A stretch of 64,000 bases of DNA from Bacteroidota bacterium (GTDB lineage Bacteria; Bacteroidota; Bacteroidia; Chitinophagales; Chitinophagaceae). Under the pieces are notes generated by a model that ran no database searches, was not told the origin of the DNA, and was given only the letters and a program-made list of their open reading frames with translations. Positions 45,609 to 54,491 of this stretch are shown here, piece after piece; positions within the stretch are counted from its first letter, which is position 1, and every line of letters begins with the position of its first letter. The stretch is from the NCBI GenBank assembly GCA_024640225.1, contig JAHEFK010000010.1, positions 18,193 through 82,192 of the forward strand, given 5' to 3'. The position numbers and the translations under genes were made by a program.

Positions 45609-46718
45609 ATGTCAACGATATCTACTACTAAAAAAGCGTATCTTTTATTGCAAGATGGCACCATGATGCAAGGCACTTCCATTGGTGCAAATGGCACTGC
45701 CGGAGGCGAATTGTGTTTTAATACCGGTATGACGGGTTATCAAGAAGTATTTACCGATCCTTCTTATACGGGGCAAGTGCTCATTATGAATACCAATTAT
45801 ATTGGTAACTATGGCGTTAAAAGTACCGATGTAGAATCTGACAAGGTTACCATTAATGCTATTATTTGTAAAAATACTACTAATCGTTACTCTCGGCCTA
45901 TGGCGGATGGTGATTTAGGAGCTTATTTATTAGCCAATAATGTAGTGGCTATAGCAGATATCGACACTAGAGCATTGGTAGCGCATGTGCGCACGAAAGG
46001 GGCTATGAATTGTATTGTGTCCACGGAGCTTGATCAAGTAGAAGCGTTGCAAGCTGCGTTAACTAAAGTGCCTGATATGAGCGGTTTGGATTTGTCTTCT
46101 ATGGTATCTACCAAAGAAGCTTATACTGTGGGAACGGAACAAAATACCTTGCGCATTGCAGTTCTAGATTTTGGAGTAAAACGACATATATTAACCAGTT
46201 TGGCAGAGCGCGGAGCTTATTTAAAAGTGTTTCCAGCACATACATCCATGCAAGAAATGGAAACTTTCCAACCGCATGGTTATTTTATATCTAATGGTCC
46301 CGGCGATCCTGGAGCAATGGATTATGCAGTAGCTACCGTTAAGGACATAATTGCTGCGCATAAACCTTTATTTGGCATTTGCTTAGGGCACCAGTTATTA
46401 GCGAGAGCGAACGATATTCCAACCTTTAAAATGCATCATGGCCATAGAGGTTTAAATCACCCGGTTAAAAATTTATTGACTGGTAAAAGTGAAATCACTA
46501 CCCAAAACCATGGTTTTGGTATTGACCCAGAAGTAACTAAACAAAAAAGTAATTTAACTATCTCGCATATAAATTTAAATGACCACTCTATTGAGGGCAT
46601 TAAAATGCTAGACCGACCTGCTTTCTCTGTTCAATATCACCCTGAGAGTACGCCTGGTCCGCATGACTCAAGATATCTTTTTGAAGATTTCATTGCGATG
46701 ATAAAAAATAATAATTAG
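45609..46718 (+). CDS. carA: Carbamoyl-phosphate synthase small subunit
   Basis: CarA hydrolyses glutamine and passes ammonia to CarB for carbamoyl phosphate, which feeds pyrimidine and arginine synthesis. The N-terminal domain shows GELCFNTGMTGYQEVFTDPS. The amidotransferase domain has the nucleophile Cys in FGICLGHQ near 258 and the His-Glu pair in QYHPESTPGPHDS. The ATG at 45609 is preferred over an upstream TTG that adds four residues. The length is 369. carB is not in the window. Confidence 0.95.
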   Translation: MSTISTTKKAYLLLQDGTMMQGTSIGANGTAGGELCFNTGMTGYQEVFTDPSYTGQVLIMNTNYIGNYGVKSTDVESDKVTINAIICKNTTNRYSRPMADGDLGAYLLANNVVAIADIDTRALVAHVRTKGAMNCIVSTELDQVEALQAALTKVPDMSGLDLSSMVSTKEAYTVGTEQNTLRIAVLDFGVKRHILTSLAERGAYLKVFPAHTSMQEMETFQPHGYFISNGPGDPGAMDYAVATVKDIIAAHKPLFGICLGHQLLARANDIPTFKMHHGHRGLNHPVKNLLTGKSEITTQNHGFGIDPEVTKQKSNLTISHINLNDHSIEGIKMLDRPAFSVQYHPESTPGPHDSRYLFEDFIAMIKNNN

Positions 46719-46732
46719 GCTAATATTTAACT

Positions 46733-47677
46733 ATGAAGTCAGAAAAAATTCTACTATTAGGTTCTTGTGGGCAAATTGGTGTTGAATTGACACTTGCTTT
46801 ACGAGCACAATATGGAAATGATGCTGTAATTGCTACCGATATAAAAGAAGAACATCCCTTGCTTAAAGGATCTGGACCTTTTTACCAAGTAGATGTAATG
46901 GATATTAATGCCGTATTGGCCTTGGTTAAAAAGGAGTCGATAACTCAGATTTATTTATTAGCAGCTTTGTTGAGTGCTACCGGTGAAAAAATGCCGTTGA
47001 AGGCTTGGGATATCAATATGACCAGCCTTTTACAAATTTTAGAGTTAAGCGTACAAGAAAAAATTGCAAAAGTTTATTGGCCTAGCTCTATTGCTGTGTT
47101 TGGATCTACAACGCCTAAGCAAGCAACCCCTCAAAAGACAATTGTAGAACCAGAAACCGTTTATGGTATTAGTAAATACGCTGGCGAAAACTGGTGTCAA
47201 TATTATGCCAAGCGTTATGGTTTAGATGTTAGAAGTATTCGTTACCCTGGTTTAATTAGTTGGAAATCTTTACCTGGAGGTGGCACTACCGATTACGCTG
47301 TAGATATTTATTTACAAGCTTTAGCACAAAAAAAATATACTTGTTTCTTAAGTGAACATACCTATTTGCCGATGATGTATATGGATGATGCTATTCGTGC
47401 AACCATTGAACTAATGGAAGCACCAGCTGCACAATTAACAACTCGATTGGCTTATAATATTGCTGCAATGAGTTTTTCACCGAAAGAAATAGCGGCAAGT
47501 ATTCAACAGCATATTCCAGATTTTACTATTGATTATGCTCCCGATTTCAGACAGCAAATTGCAGATGGTTGGCCACAGAGCATTGATGATAGCTTGGCGC
47601 AAAAAGATTGGAATTGGAAAGCTGCTTTCGATTTAGAGAAAATGACAGCAACGATGCTTGAAAATTTATCCAAATAA
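46733..47677 (+). CDS. NAD-dependent L-threonine 3-dehydrogenase, SDR type
   Basis: This is an extended short-chain dehydrogenase of 314 residues with the glycine motif GSCGQIGVEL near 10-19 and the catalytic Tyr-Lys in VYGISKYAGE near 143. The blocks RYPGLISWKSLPGGGTTDYAVD and WPQSIDDSLAQKDWNWK are distinctive of the epimerase-like threonine dehydrogenases, which start conversion of threonine to glycine via 2-amino-3-ketobutyrate. The partner ligase (kbl) is not adjacent. A hairpin follows the stop. Confidence 0.87.
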   Translation: MKSEKILLLGSCGQIGVELTLALRAQYGNDAVIATDIKEEHPLLKGSGPFYQVDVMDINAVLALVKKESITQIYLLAALLSATGEKMPLKAWDINMTSLLQILELSVQEKIAKVYWPSSIAVFGSTTPKQATPQKTIVEPETVYGISKYAGENWCQYYAKRYGLDVRSIRYPGLISWKSLPGGGTTDYAVDIYLQALAQKKYTCFLSEHTYLPMMYMDDAIRATIELMEAPAAQLTTRLAYNIAAMSFSPKEIAASIQQHIPDFTIDYAPDFRQQIADGWPQSIDDSLAQKDWNWKAAFDLEKMTATMLENLSK

Positions 47678-47684
47678 AAAATAT

Positions 47685-47709
47685 AAATCCCCAGCTCCTG
47701 GGGATTTTT
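47685..47709 (+). terminator. Hairpin terminator abutting the sirtuin start codon
   Basis: A perfect 10-base stem (AAATCCCCAG with CTGGGGATTT), 3-base loop and T-run. The start codon of the next gene follows one base after the hairpin and T-run, leaving no room for a separate promoter or ribosome site. Confidence 0.85.
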
Positions 47710-47710
47710 C

Positions 47711-48418
47711 ATGCCTATGAAACAGCAATTAGTGATAATAAGTGGAGCCGGAATCAGTGCGGAAAGTGGTTTGCAAACCTTCAGAGACCATGATGGTTTG
47801 TGGGAAGGGCATGCTGTTGAAGAGGTTGCCACATATGAAGCCTGGAAAAAAAATCCAGCTTTGGTACTCGATTTTTATAACCAGCGAAGAGCGGCCGCTT
47901 TGATTGCCAAACCCAATGCTGCCCATTATGGTTTAGCTTATTTGGAGCAATTTTATCATGTAAAAATTATCACGCAAAATGTAGATGATTTGCACGAACG
48001 TGCAGGCTCTTCATCGGTATTACACCTTCATGGCTCCTTATTTGAGAAAAGAAGTGAGCAAAATGAACAGCTTGTTAGTCCCGTTTTTGATGCTATGGAA
48101 ATAGGAGCGCTTGCTAGTGATGGCGCTTTATTTAGGCCTCATATTGTTTGGTTTGGAGAAGCCGTTCCACTAATAGGTGATGCAATTGAACTTGTTAAGC
48201 AAGCCGATATTGTAATTGTGATAGGTACCTCATTAGTGGTATATCCTGCAGCCGGATTGCTTGAATATGTAAAAAGGGATGCTGCACTTTTTGTAGTAGA
48301 TAAAAAAATACCTGCCTCGCCCTTTATGCATAAAGCTAAATGTTTTGAAATGCCTGCTACAAAGGGGATTGAGCAGCTTTTGCACGAATTAGTAATGCAG
48401 CCTGGATTTATCCAATAA
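47711..48418 (+). CDS. NAD-dependent protein deacylase (sirtuin, CobB-like)
   Basis: Sir2 enzymes remove acyl groups from lysine using NAD+. The NAD-site motif GAGISAESGLQTFRD is at about 12-26, TQNVDDLHERAG near 90, and the catalytic His in LHLHGSL near 106. The class III mark Tyr-x-x-Arg is present (FYNQRR near 57), suggesting desuccinylase/demalonylase activity as in CobB and SIRT5. The usual paired zinc Cys are absent from the region after the catalytic His, so it looks zinc-free. The length is 235. Its end overlaps ftsY by 11 bases on the opposite strand. Confidence 0.9.
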   Translation: MPMKQQLVIISGAGISAESGLQTFRDHDGLWEGHAVEEVATYEAWKKNPALVLDFYNQRRAAALIAKPNAAHYGLAYLEQFYHVKIITQNVDDLHERAGSSSVLHLHGSLFEKRSEQNEQLVSPVFDAMEIGALASDGALFRPHIVWFGEAVPLIGDAIELVKQADIVIVIGTSLVVYPAAGLLEYVKRDAALFVVDKKIPASPFMHKAKCFEMPATKGIEQLLHELVMQPGFIQ

Positions 48419-49367
48419 TGCTATCTACAAAGGCTTCTTTGTGGAAAATCTGTAGATCTTCCATGCGCTCGCCAACTCCTATATACTTTACTGGAATATT
48501 AAATTGGTTGGCAATACCTAATACAATACCGCCTTTAGCCGTGCCATCTAATTTGGTGATTGCTAGGGCAGTGATTTGCGTAGCAGCCGTAAAATGTTTT
48601 GCTTGTTCCAATGCATTTTGTCCGGTGCTACCATCTAAAACGAGTAATACTTCATGCGGCGCATCGGGTAATTGTTTGCTAATAACTCTTTTGATTTTAC
48701 TTAATTCTTCCATTAAGTGGGCCTTATTGTGTAATCTACCAGCTGTGTCAATTATTAAAATATCTACTTCTTTGGCAATCGCTTGTTGCACAGCTTCAAA
48801 AGCTACAGCACTTGGATCGCTTCCCATTTCTTTTTTTACGATCGGTACTCCCACACGCTCACTCCAAATAGTTAATTGATCAACGGCTGCAGCACGAAAG
48901 GTATCGGCAGCACCCAACATTACCTGTTTGCCATTTTTCTTGAAATTATAGGCTAGTTTACCTATAGTTGTTGTTTTTCCTACACCGTTTACTCCAACTA
49001 CTAATAAAACATAGGGCTTTTTATCTTTTGGCAGGTTGAAGGTTTCAAATTCATGGCTTGGGGCATCTGTAAGCACCGCCATCACTTCTTCTTTTAATAC
49101 TTGATTTAATGCTGCGGTACGAATGAATTTTTCATTTTTTATACGCGACTCAATTTTGTTTATGATCGCTACCGTTGTATTCAATCCCACATCTGCACCA
49201 ATAAGGGCTTCTTCCAATTGGTCCAATACTTCCTCATCAACCGTGTCTTTTCCTACAAGTGCTTTTGCAATTTTGGAAAAGAAATTGGTTTTAGTTTTTT
49301 CTAAGCCTTGGTCTAAACTTTCTTTCTGTTCTTTATTTAAACCAAATAATTTATTGAAAAATCCCAT
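48408..49367 (-). CDS. ftsY: Signal recognition particle receptor FtsY
   Basis: FtsY is the membrane receptor GTPase that docks ribosome-SRP complexes at SecYEG. The start is MGFFNKLFG (ATG at 49367); the open frame continues 18 residues upstream but homologues start here. The NG domain has G1 GVNGVGKTTTIGKLA near 123, DTFRAAAVDQL, G3 DTAGRLHNK, and G4 TKLDGTAKGG. The acidic A domain of E. coli FtsY is missing, as is usual outside Proteobacteria. The length is 319. Confidence 0.95.
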   Translation of the reverse strand: MGFFNKLFGLNKEQKESLDQGLEKTKTNFFSKIAKALVGKDTVDEEVLDQLEEALIGADVGLNTTVAIINKIESRIKNEKFIRTAALNQVLKEEVMAVLTDAPSHEFETFNLPKDKKPYVLLVVGVNGVGKTTTIGKLAYNFKKNGKQVMLGAADTFRAAAVDQLTIWSERVGVPIVKKEMGSDPSAVAFEAVQQAIAKEVDILIIDTAGRLHNKAHLMEELSKIKRVISKQLPDAPHEVLLVLDGSTGQNALEQAKHFTAATQITALAITKLDGTAKGGIVLGIANQFNIPVKYIGVGERMEDLQIFHKEAFVDSIIG

Positions 49368-49498
49368 TGTAATAGTGTTATTGCGCACAAAAGTACAAAA
49401 CAAAACATCAATATGGATCATTTTACTTACTGTAAAATAGGCCTTAAGCGATTAATTATTTTATTTTCTGAATTTAGAAAAATCTATAAGCAAAAATT

Positions 49499-49506
49499 TA
49501 CCTTTG
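49499..49506 (+). promoter_or_regulatory. -7 promoter box for trmB
   Basis: TACCTTTG matches TAnnTTTG exactly and ends 11 bases before the chosen trmB ATG at 49518. It also argues against the longer open frame starting at 49413. Confidence 0.6.
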
Positions 49507-49517
49507 TAGTTCATCTT

Positions 49518-50207
49518 ATGGGACATAAAAAATTAATACGCTTTAATGCTATCAATACATTTGAAAATGTATTGCAATATCCAGAAAATATGCCTGGTCA
49601 ATGGAATCAGTTCTTTAAAAACGAACATCCAATAGTATTGGAATTGGCTTGTGGAAGAGGGGAGTACAGTGTGGGTATGGGCCGACAAGTAAAGGATAAG
49701 AACTTTATTGGTGTTGATGTGAAAGGAAATAGAATGTATAATGGTGCAAAAATTGCGCTGCAAGAGCAATTGAGTAATGTAGGTTTTTTACGCATTCAAA
49801 TAGGAAATATTCTAAACTATTTTGCGCCTGGTGAAGTAGATGAAATTTGGATTATTTTCCCAGATCCATTTCTAAGAGATGGTAAAGCAAAAAACAGATT
49901 AACCCATCCTAAGTTTTTAGCGATGTATCAACAATTATTAAAGCCCGGAGCTAAAATAAATTTGAAAACCGATTCACCTGAATTATTCCAATTTACCATA
50001 GATACGGTGCAAGAGCAAGGCTGTGAAGTGCATGTCTTACAACATGATATTTACGCTAAAGGACCTGTAGCATGGCCTTTGTCTATACAAACCTATTACG
50101 AAGGATTGCATTTGGCGGATCAGAGAAAAATTAATTTCATTAGTTTTTCATTACCTGAAAAACCTATCGTAATTCCTCCGAAGAAAAAGAAAGAGGATGG
50201 ACAATAA
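49518..50207 (+). CDS. trmB: tRNA (guanine-N7-)-methyltransferase
   Basis: TrmB makes m7G46 in tRNA with S-adenosylmethionine. The chosen start is MGHKKLIRFN. The SAM site is PIVLELACGRGEYSVGMGRQ near 37, followed by FIGVDVKGNRMYNGAKIA, and the family motif IWIIFPDPFLRDGKAKNRLTHPKFL near 112. The length is 229. The end overlaps the next gene by 11 bases, indicating translational coupling. Confidence 0.93.
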   Translation: MGHKKLIRFNAINTFENVLQYPENMPGQWNQFFKNEHPIVLELACGRGEYSVGMGRQVKDKNFIGVDVKGNRMYNGAKIALQEQLSNVGFLRIQIGNILNYFAPGEVDEIWIIFPDPFLRDGKAKNRLTHPKFLAMYQQLLKPGAKINLKTDSPELFQFTIDTVQEQGCEVHVLQHDIYAKGPVAWPLSIQTYYEGLHLADQRKINFISFSLPEKPIVIPPKKKKEDGQ

Positions 50208-50397
50208 GCAGCAAGAAGATTATTACATCAACGAAAATGGTCTATTGGTTTTCACAGCTGCCTATCATTTGAAAAGAGGGGTTTGCTGCGGAAATGCTTG
50301 TTTGCATTGTCCTTACAATCATGAAAATGTAATACAACCCAAAACCTTTAACAATACCCAAAGCAAAGATAATGCCAGCGAAGGAATCGATTTATAA
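50197..50397 (+). CDS. DUF5522 Cys-rich small protein
   Basis: The 66-residue protein has a YYINENGLLVFTAAYHLKRG start and a compact Cys motif GVCCGNACLHCPYNHEN (four Cys), which may bind metal. This matches DUF5522, a small family of unknown function. It overlaps trmB by 11 bases and the downstream alkyltransferase-like gene by 26 bases, so the three form one unit. Confidence 0.82.
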   Translation: MDNKQQEDYYINENGLLVFTAAYHLKRGVCCGNACLHCPYNHENVIQPKTFNNTQSKDNASEGIDL

Positions 50398-50704
50398 TGC
50401 GATCTATGATATTGTTCGTGCTATTCCGAAAGGAAGGGTTACTTCTTATGGGGCCATTGCTGCTGCTATTGGAGCAAAAGGGGCAGCAAGAATGGTTGGT
50501 TATGCTATGAATCATTCTCATGCTATGCAACCTAAAGTGCCTGCGCACCGTGTAGTAAATCGGAATGGAATGCTAACCGGAAAGCATCATTTTGAAACAC
50601 CCACCCAAATGGAGGCTTTGCTTAAAAAAGAAGGTATAAGTGTTATAGACGATCAAATTGTAGATTTTGAAAAGTTTTTTTGGGATCCTATGATTGAATT
50701 GTGA
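50372..50704 (+). CDS. Alkyltransferase-like protein (MGMT family without catalytic Cys)
   Basis: The C-terminal DNA-binding domain of O6-alkylguanine-DNA alkyltransferase is recognisable: IPKGRVTSYGAIAAAIGAKGAARMVGYAM with the Arg finger in AARMVG. The active-site PCHR is replaced by PAHRVV near residue 58, so alkyl transfer is not possible. Such ATL proteins bind O6-alkylguanine and hand lesions to nucleotide excision repair. The length of 110 is normal. It is the third gene of the trmB overlap cluster. Confidence 0.92.
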   Translation: MPAKESIYNAIYDIVRAIPKGRVTSYGAIAAAIGAKGAARMVGYAMNHSHAMQPKVPAHRVVNRNGMLTGKHHFETPTQMEALLKKEGISVIDDQIVDFEKFFWDPMIEL

Positions 50705-50746
50705 TCCTATCTCGTTACATTTATATAATAAATATATTCAGCTCTT

Positions 50747-52351
50747 TTGAGACCCCATTATACCATATTATTATTAGTTGTTCTGACTAGTTGTTCTCTT
50801 TATTTTGCTTCGTGTGGAAGTGCAAGTAAACCGCATGTTTTCGTTGAGCACATGAGTGCAAATGATAAATTTGACATGGAAGCCTTTGTTGAAATTGCCC
50901 AAAAACAATTTGACGGTTTGCAAGATAGTACCCTACGTGGACAGGTGGCACACTTGTACCGTAAACATCATTACGAACCGTTTTGGGTAGATGAGCAAGG
51001 CGTTTTAGCGTTTACTACTGATTTAATAAGTGCTTTAGACAGTCTTCAATACGATGGCATTCCGGCTGCACACTATCAGTTAGATGAACTTAGAAATACC
51101 ATTGTTAATTTACAATCAAACAAAGCATCGCTGCAACAGTTTTATGCTTTTGATACTTTATGCACGCATCTATTATTAAAGGCAGCTTCTGATTTAAAAC
51201 TAGGTTGTTTATCAGCTCGATCTATAGATTCATCATGGTTTCATCCTAATGATAGTGCTCTTTATGTCGTAGACGATTTTATAAGCCCTTTAGAAGATGG
51301 TCAGCTACCCGATTTAACTACCTATAGGAGTCAATTGCCATTCTATCAAACATTACAAAATCAATTACGCTATTATAAAGAACTATCAAGAGATACTATC
51401 TATTTAAAATTGATGGATACGACTATTGCGAGCACAGATGCTATGCGTAAGCAGCTTATTAGAAAATTATTACCAAGTGCTATGGCAATTGAAGATTCGA
51501 ATCTTATCAGTTACTTTCAATATAGTTTTCAATTACCGGTCACTAAAAAAATGGATGAGGCAAGCAAAAAACAATTGTATAAGCCAATTCAACAAACCAT
51601 AAAAAAGATTGCCATCAATTTAGAACGCTTACGCTGGCTTCCAACACAGTTAGACACTACTTATGCGCTAGTGAATGTGCCTGCAATGGAATTCTATTTG
51701 TGTAAGCAAACGAATGTTGATTTTGAAATGCGCGTTGTGGTGGGTAAAAAGGATCGACCAACACCTTCTTTGGCTACCCGTATGACGAGTATCTTGTTTA
51801 ACCCTTATTGGGGTGTGCCGCCTACTATTATGAAAAAAGATGTGTTGCCCGGCATTACTAAAAGTGGTGAAAATTATTTGATCGAAAAAGATTTAAAAGT
51901 ATTTACTAAAACCGGCAAGGAAATTCCTAGATCTAAAGTAACACCTAAAAATTATAATAATTATATCTATCGTCAAGACCCCGGAGATTTAAATTCACTA
52001 GGTGTTATTAAATTCAATATGCCTAATAAATACGATATTTATTTACATGATACGCCTCACAAAGAAGATTTCCCTAATAGAGATAGAGCCAGAAGTTCGG
52101 GGTGTATCCGCGCGCACAAGCCTAAAGAATTAGCCTTGTTTATTTTAAATAATTATGAGCAAAATACGATTGATGCAAATAAGGTAGATTCTATTATTGC
52201 TAAACGAAAATCGCTTATAATCTCATTAAAACACAAAATCCCCGTTCATATCGTTTACTTAACAAGTTTCATGGATAGTACATTAAAAGAAATACGATTC
52301 CTAAACGATGTTTATAAACGCGATACTTCGTTTAAAAACTTTTTTAATTAA
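50747..52351 (+). CDS. L,D-transpeptidase, YcbB/LdtD-like lipoprotein
   Basis: The enzyme cross-links or modifies peptidoglycan. The catalytic YkuD domain lies near 310-450, with the signature HDTPHKEDF followed by SSGCIRAHKP, where Cys is the nucleophile. The N-terminal region matches the scaffold of large YcbB-type enzymes (YRKHHYEPFWVDEQG, DSLQYDGIPAAHYQLDEL). The start must be TTG: no in-frame ATG or GTG lies between an upstream stop and the signal peptide. TTG gives a good lipoprotein leader with lipobox FASC at about residue 23. The first ATG downstream would lose the leader. The length is 534. Confidence 0.9.
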   Translation: MRPHYTILLLVVLTSCSLYFASCGSASKPHVFVEHMSANDKFDMEAFVEIAQKQFDGLQDSTLRGQVAHLYRKHHYEPFWVDEQGVLAFTTDLISALDSLQYDGIPAAHYQLDELRNTIVNLQSNKASLQQFYAFDTLCTHLLLKAASDLKLGCLSARSIDSSWFHPNDSALYVVDDFISPLEDGQLPDLTTYRSQLPFYQTLQNQLRYYKELSRDTIYLKLMDTTIASTDAMRKQLIRKLLPSAMAIEDSNLISYFQYSFQLPVTKKMDEASKKQLYKPIQQTIKKIAINLERLRWLPTQLDTTYALVNVPAMEFYLCKQTNVDFEMRVVVGKKDRPTPSLATRMTSILFNPYWGVPPTIMKKDVLPGITKSGENYLIEKDLKVFTKTGKEIPRSKVTPKNYNNYIYRQDPGDLNSLGVIKFNMPNKYDIYLHDTPHKEDFPNRDRARSSGCIRAHKPKELALFILNNYEQNTIDANKVDSIIAKRKSLIISLKHKIPVHIVYLTSFMDSTLKEIRFLNDVYKRDTSFKNFFN

Positions 52352-52355
52352 GTAT

Positions 52356-53360
52356 ATGCCTATTCTGGAATGTATACCCAATTTTAGTGAAGGGAATAAT
52401 AAGGATGTTTTAAAAAATATTGCGCAAGCAATTGAAATCGTTACCGATGTTTATTTACTGCATCAAGATACCAGTGCTTCTGCTAACAGAACGGTATTTA
52501 CTTTTGCCGGTGCTCCTACGGCTGTTATAGAAGCTGCTTTTCAGGCAATTAAAGTTGCAAAAGAACTAATTGATATGCGCCTTCAAAAAGGTGCGCATCC
52601 TCGCATTGGCGCCACCGATGTTTGTCCGCTCGTGCCCTTGCAAGATCTCAGCATGCAAGATGCTATCTACTATGCTGATGTTTTAGCTAAACGCGTAGGC
52701 GAAGAACTGGAGATTCCTGTTTTTCTATATGAGTACTCTCAAGAGCGAGCGTATAGAAAGAGATTACCGCAGATTAGAAGTGGCCAATACGAAAAGTTTA
52801 AAATTAAAATGACCGACCCAGCTTGGCAGCCTGATTATGGGCCCCAAACTTTTATAGAATCTAGTGGAGCTACCGTAATTGGTGCACGAGCGTTATTGGT
52901 GGCATTTAATATTTCCTTGGATACTAAAGATGCACAAGTAGCCCAACAAATTGCAAACGAAATTAGATCGATTGGATATGTGAATGAAAATGGGGAGCGT
53001 ATAGCAGGTTTGCTACCTCAATTGCGGGCTATAGGCTGGTATTCGAGTGATTTTAATTGTGCACAGGTGTCTATGAATTTGTTGGATTATAAAAAAACGA
53101 GTCCTTTGCAAGTTTGGCAAAATTGTACAACTATTGCTTCGAAATATAATGTAAAATTAATAGGAAGTGAACTGATTGGCTTAATGCCAGAAGCTTGTTT
53201 GTTAGAAGCGGGTATGCATGCCTTGCAAATGGCTGCTGCACATAAAAAGGACTTACTGAATGCGGGTATTGCTTATTTAAAATTAGACCAAGTTAAACCA
53301 TTTAATGCCCAAGAGAAAATTCTGGAATATGCACTCTTAGCTAAGTTGCCCCAATATTGA
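52356..53360 (+). CDS. ftcD: Glutamate formimidoyltransferase
   Basis: FtcD moves the formimino group from formiminoglutamate to tetrahydrofolate in histidine breakdown. Typical blocks are MPILECIPNFSEGNN at the start, HPRIGATDVCPLVPL near 85, and YGPQTFIESSGATVIGARALLVAFN near 165. It contains only the transferase part (334 residues), without the cyclodeaminase domain of the mammalian enzyme. The ATG at 52356 follows the upstream stop by four bases; the longer open frame overlaps the transpeptidase and is rejected. Confidence 0.92.
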   Translation: MPILECIPNFSEGNNKDVLKNIAQAIEIVTDVYLLHQDTSASANRTVFTFAGAPTAVIEAAFQAIKVAKELIDMRLQKGAHPRIGATDVCPLVPLQDLSMQDAIYYADVLAKRVGEELEIPVFLYEYSQERAYRKRLPQIRSGQYEKFKIKMTDPAWQPDYGPQTFIESSGATVIGARALLVAFNISLDTKDAQVAQQIANEIRSIGYVNENGERIAGLLPQLRAIGWYSSDFNCAQVSMNLLDYKKTSPLQVWQNCTTIASKYNVKLIGSELIGLMPEACLLEAGMHALQMAAAHKKDLLNAGIAYLKLDQVKPFNAQEKILEYALLAKLPQY

Positions 53361-53382
53361 TATTAATTACGTAAATTGCCTA

Positions 53383-54465
53383 ATGTTTGCACCTGCAATT
53401 TCGATATTAAAATATTTGCTTTTCCCTTTTACCTTACTCTATTCTTGTGTTATTGCCATTCGTAATTTCTTTTATAATAGCGGTATCCTAGATTCGGTTT
53501 CTTTTGCTATACCAGTTATTTCGGTGGGTAACCTATCTGTTGGTGGTACAGGCAAAACACCGCATGTAGAATATCTTATTCAATTATTGCAATATCAATA
53601 CAAGGTAGCCACCATGAGTAGAGGCTATAAGCGTGTAACGAGAGGATTTATGTTGGCTAATGAAAAAAGCACCTTCCGAACAATAGGTGATGAGCCCATG
53701 CAATTTTATAGCAAATTTCCTGATGCCTATGTAAGTGTTGCCGAAGATCGTATGATAGGTATCCCTTCTTTATTGCAAGCTGCTACGGATACCGATATTA
53801 TTATTTTAGATGATGCTTTTCAGCATCGTTCTGTAAAACCTGGATTGAATATTTTAATCATGGATGTGCAACGACCTTTTTATAAAGATTTTGTTTTGCC
53901 TTACGGGCGATTAAGAGAAAACAGAACAGCCTATAAAAGAGCTGATGTAATCGTGGTTTCTAAATGTAGTTCCAATTTTAGCCAAGCACAAGCACAAGAA
54001 GTTATAGCACAAATCCAACCACTAGAGCATCAACAAGTTTATTTTACCGGATTGCACTATCAAACGCCCTATCATATCAGTACTCGAGCTGCGCTAACCT
54101 TAGAACATAAAAATGTATTGTTAGTTTGCTGCATTGCTAATCCTACAACTTTAATTCAGCATATTACCAATGCTTCCAACGATATACATACCTTAACGTA
54201 TGCCGATCACCATGCTTTTACGACGTATGATTTGGAGGAAATTATAAGCAGTTTTAATAATTGGAAGGTACAAGATAAAGTACTTTTGACTACTGAAAAA
54301 GACGCTATGCGTTTAGTACCTTATTTAGATATTTTTGAAGATGCAGGCATTGCAATTTATGTGCAAGCCATTCAAATTCAATTTTTGTTGAATGGCAAAG
54401 AAGCCTTCGATCAACAAGTGCATACTTTTGTAGCACAACAATTAACACATTATCACACCTATTAA
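53383..54465 (+). CDS. lpxK: Tetraacyldisaccharide 4'-kinase
   Basis: LpxK phosphorylates the lipid A precursor at the 4' position at the inner membrane. An N-terminal hydrophobic helix (about 5-25) anchors it. The P-loop is GNLSVGGTGKTPHVEYL near 48, and the family block ILDDAFQHRSVKPGLNIL holds the catalytic Asp region near 145. TTEKDAMRL is near 305. The length is 360. Confidence 0.95.
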   Translation: MFAPAISILKYLLFPFTLLYSCVIAIRNFFYNSGILDSVSFAIPVISVGNLSVGGTGKTPHVEYLIQLLQYQYKVATMSRGYKRVTRGFMLANEKSTFRTIGDEPMQFYSKFPDAYVSVAEDRMIGIPSLLQAATDTDIIILDDAFQHRSVKPGLNILIMDVQRPFYKDFVLPYGRLRENRTAYKRADVIVVSKCSSNFSQAQAQEVIAQIQPLEHQQVYFTGLHYQTPYHISTRAALTLEHKNVLLVCCIANPTTLIQHITNASNDIHTLTYADHHAFTTYDLEEIISSFNNWKVQDKVLLTTEKDAMRLVPYLDIFEDAGIAIYVQAIQIQFLLNGKEAFDQQVHTFVAQQLTHYHTY

Positions 54466-54491
54466 TTACTATGCAATAGCATATACAACTT

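Noticed and set aside
49413..49517. Longer trmB reading frame
   Set aside because: A clear TAnnTTTG promoter box lies at 49499-49506, and TrmB homology starts after the ATG at 49518.
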